Assembly: GCA_030837445.1 (NCBI GenBank)
Contig: JAUPKM010000452.1
Coordinates: 1 to 7,446, forward strand
Direction of reading: 5' to 3'
Source: Actinomycetota bacterium
GTDB lineage: Bacteria > Actinomycetota > Actinomycetes > S36-B12 > UBA10799
Length of the DNA: 7,446 nt
Shown piece by piece: positions 5,774-7,446 of the stretch (within the stretch, counting starts at the first letter, position 1; every line of letters starts with the position of its first letter). The position numbers were made by a program, and so were the translations under genes. Under the pieces are notes generated by a model. That model did no database searches and was not told the DNA's origin. It saw only the letters and a list, made by a program, of their open reading frames with translations.

Positions 5774-7446
5774 GTCTCTGTTGTACCTGCCGGTTCCGAC
5801 TGCACGAGTCCGTGGAGCATCTTCCTGGTTTCGGGGTCGGTCGAGTAGAGGACAGTGCCGACCATCCCGCGCGTAAGCAAGACTTTGTAGACATTGCGCG
5901 CAAAGGTGTCGAACTCGGTTGCGCCTCTACCGCGGAAGGCGGGATCCCTGGACTCGCGCACGTCGGAAACAAGTCGGTCTACCCGCCACACGAGGTCAGG
6001 TCCGAAGATCACCCCCGACCAGTCATATTCGAAGCCTTGCGCTGTATACACGCAGCCGACCTGACCGAAGCCACCCTCGGCCGTCGCCCACAGCGCACTA
6101 CCCGGTGCACCTTCGTGATTGCGGTCCTCCTTGTTGTTCCAGGGTCGCTGCCAGGCCCCGATCCGCACGTCGTCCACTAGTGGTTCGCCCCGTCTGACGT
6201 CCGACCAGGGCCAACAGAAGCCCGCGGCCATCCGAGCCCCGTATCCGGCGGCGAGCCGCTCACGGAGGAGAGACTCCATTTGCTCCGGGGAGTCGGCAAT
6301 GCGCAGTTCGTAGTTGTCGTCTCCTGGCCACAGCATCGGTCCGCCGTCAACCAGGCCGAGGAGCCGAAGCACCCATTCCTCGTAAACTCGGGAACCGCCG
6401 GATCTGAATTGAGCGTCCAGTTCGACAAGGTGGAATCCCAGTCCGCGCGCATCCGCCGCATCCTCGATGTCGGCAACCGTGCCAATCTCTCCTGGGCGAA
6501 CCACCTGATGCTCGTCGAGTAGGAATACCGGCACTCTGGCGACGTCGATCAGTTCCTCCAATTGCGCCTTCTGCGAGCGCTTCGCCGCAGGCGTGTAGCG
6601 CGAATTGCTCGACTCACGAATGCGGTGGGCTTCGTCGGCGATGAGCACGTCCAAGGAATTGGGCTCCTCTTGCGCGAGCTGGTTGAAGTACCCGAACAGT
6701 TTCTGGACTCGCCTGTTTCGTGCACCGGCCACCTTGCGCAACGTTTGGGTGAAAGACCGCGAACCGGTCACATGTTCGGCCGTCCTCCCCTGACGAAACA
6801 ACTCGCCCAGCAGTGAGAGCGCGATCACGCTCTTTCCACTGCCGGGACCTCCGGTGACGACAACAACGGCCTTACGGTCGCCACGCATCGCGCGGCGCAC
6901 CTCGTTCAGCACCAATCTAAATGCCACCTGCTGCTCATCGAGAAGGACGAACTGCTCCCGCTCACGGATCTCATCAGCGGCCAACTTCATCAACTGGCGG
7001 CTCGGAGCTACAGCTGACCCGAGGAAGATATCGGCGGCGACATTCCCAGTTCCTGCGGCAAGGTGCGAGGTAAGGTATTCCAGCCACTCTCCCCGTTGGT
7101 CCTTTGTGAACAGGCGACTGGTGTCGGTCTCAGTGCGCAGTCGCAGTGAGGCAACGCCAGCCTCGGAAGCGTTGTGCAGATAGGCCGCCCCTCTGAGCGA
7201 TTCGGGGTTGTGCTCCAAGGCTCGAAGGAAATCCGTGAAGTAGTCCACATAGCCCTGGACCTGTTGCGCTGGGTGCAGAACCGGGCGCCGTCCGTAACCG
7301 TCAACGTAGACCAATTCGGGGTCGTCGATGTCCGCTTCAGCCTGGGTCCATTGCTTGAGTTCGACAACAACGTAGGACGGCTCACCCGTGCCTGGGTGGA
7401 CCCCGCACAACACTGCATCGGCACGCTTGCTGGACAAGGGAAGCCG
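5770..7446 (-). CDS. DUF2075 / Schlafen group 3-like DNA/RNA helicase domain protein, 5' end off the window
   Basis: 558 C-terminal residues are visible. The reading frame stays open to 7446, so the start lies outside; a TTG at 7435-7437 is an internal codon, not the start. An SF1-like P-loop NTPase core is clear: Walker A GGPGSGKS (199-206), Walker B ADEAH (270-274), LLDEHQ (309-314), AQFRSGG (345-351), YTAQGFEYDWSGV (467-479) and the arginine-finger segment VYKVLLTRG (519-527). Before it, D10 followed by VVVELKQW (E29, K31) resembles the D/E-x-K core of PD-(D/E)xK nucleases, and this protein may couple nucleic-acid cleavage to ATP hydrolysis. DUF2075 proteins are related to the helicase part of Schlafens, and several relatives occur in anti-phage settings. 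The 4-nt overlap with the MazG-like gene shows an operon. The exact substrate (DNA or RNA) and role are unknown. Confidence 0.88.
   Translation of the reverse strand, partial: RLPLSSKRADAVLCGVHPGTGEPSYVVVELKQWTQAEADIDDPELVYVDGYGRRPVLHPAQQVQGYVDYFTDFLRALEHNPESLRGAAYLHNASEAGVASLRLRTETDTSRLFTKDQRGEWLEYLTSHLAAGTGNVAADIFLGSAVAPSRQLMKLAADEIREREQFVLLDEQQVAFRLVLNEVRRAMRGDRKAVVVVTGGPGSGKSVIALSLLGELFRQGRTAEHVTGSRSFTQTLRKVAGARNRRVQKLFGYFNQLAQEEPNSLDVLIADEAHRIRESSNSRYTPAAKRSQKAQLEELIDVARVPVFLLDEHQVVRPGEIGTVADIEDAADARGLGFHLVELDAQFRSGGSRVYEEWVLRLLGLVDGGPMLWPGDDNYELRIADSPEQMESLLRERLAAGYGARMAAGFCWPWSDVRRGEPLVDDVRIGAWQRPWNNKEDRNHEGAPGSALWATAEGGFGQVGCVYTAQGFEYDWSGVIFGPDLVWRVDRLVSDVRESRDPAFRGRGATEFDTFARNVYKVLLTRGMVGTVLYSTDPETRKMLHGLVQSEPAGTTET

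Overview
The window comes from a high-G+C Gram-positive bacterium, almost certainly an actinomycete. The evidence is G/C-biased third codon positions, a DesK/NarL-type two-component pair beside an ABC transporter gene, a secreted enzyme with CBM2 modules and long Pro-Thr linkers, and a small heat-shock gene behind a CIRCE operator and a SigR/SigH-like promoter. I cannot name the genus. No insertion sequence, tRNA, rRNA or CRISPR array was seen.

Layout. Positions 1-2053 (minus strand) hold a sensor kinase, a response regulator overlapping it by 4 nt, and after a hairpin-rich gap the first 29 codons of a probable ABC transporter ATPase. Positions 2054-2223 hold the kinase leader and a very strong nested hairpin, probably the terminator of the next gene. 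Positions 2224-2694 (minus) encode an Hsp20 chaperone. Its upstream region carries a near-perfect CIRCE operator overlapping the -10 end of a SigR/SigH-type promoter. Positions 2743-3036 are a divergent intergenic region with a perfect 19-bp palindrome and a long leader with mutually exclusive hairpins. Positions 3037-5238 (plus) encode a large secreted protein: signal peptide, CBM2, PT linker, central region with lysozyme-superfamily-like motifs, 42-residue PT linker, CBM2. A convergent terminator region follows. Positions 5435-7446 (minus) hold a MazG/dCTPase-like pyrophosphohydrolase overlapping by 4 nt the end of a DUF2075 (Schlafen group 3-like) helicase whose N-terminus runs off the window.

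How they work together. The kinase and regulator probably sense an envelope signal and drive the neighbouring ABC transporter. Hsp20 is a stand-alone stress gene under apparent dual heat/oxidative control. The CBM2 protein is an extracellular glycan-targeting factor, likely acting on cellulose, chitin or peptidoglycan. The DUF2075-MazG pair is a translationally coupled two-gene unit joining a nucleic-acid NTPase, possibly with a nuclease, to a nucleotide-pool enzyme; a defence or repair role is an inference. The two best candidates for new biology are the central domain of the CBM2 protein and the DUF2075-MazG unit.
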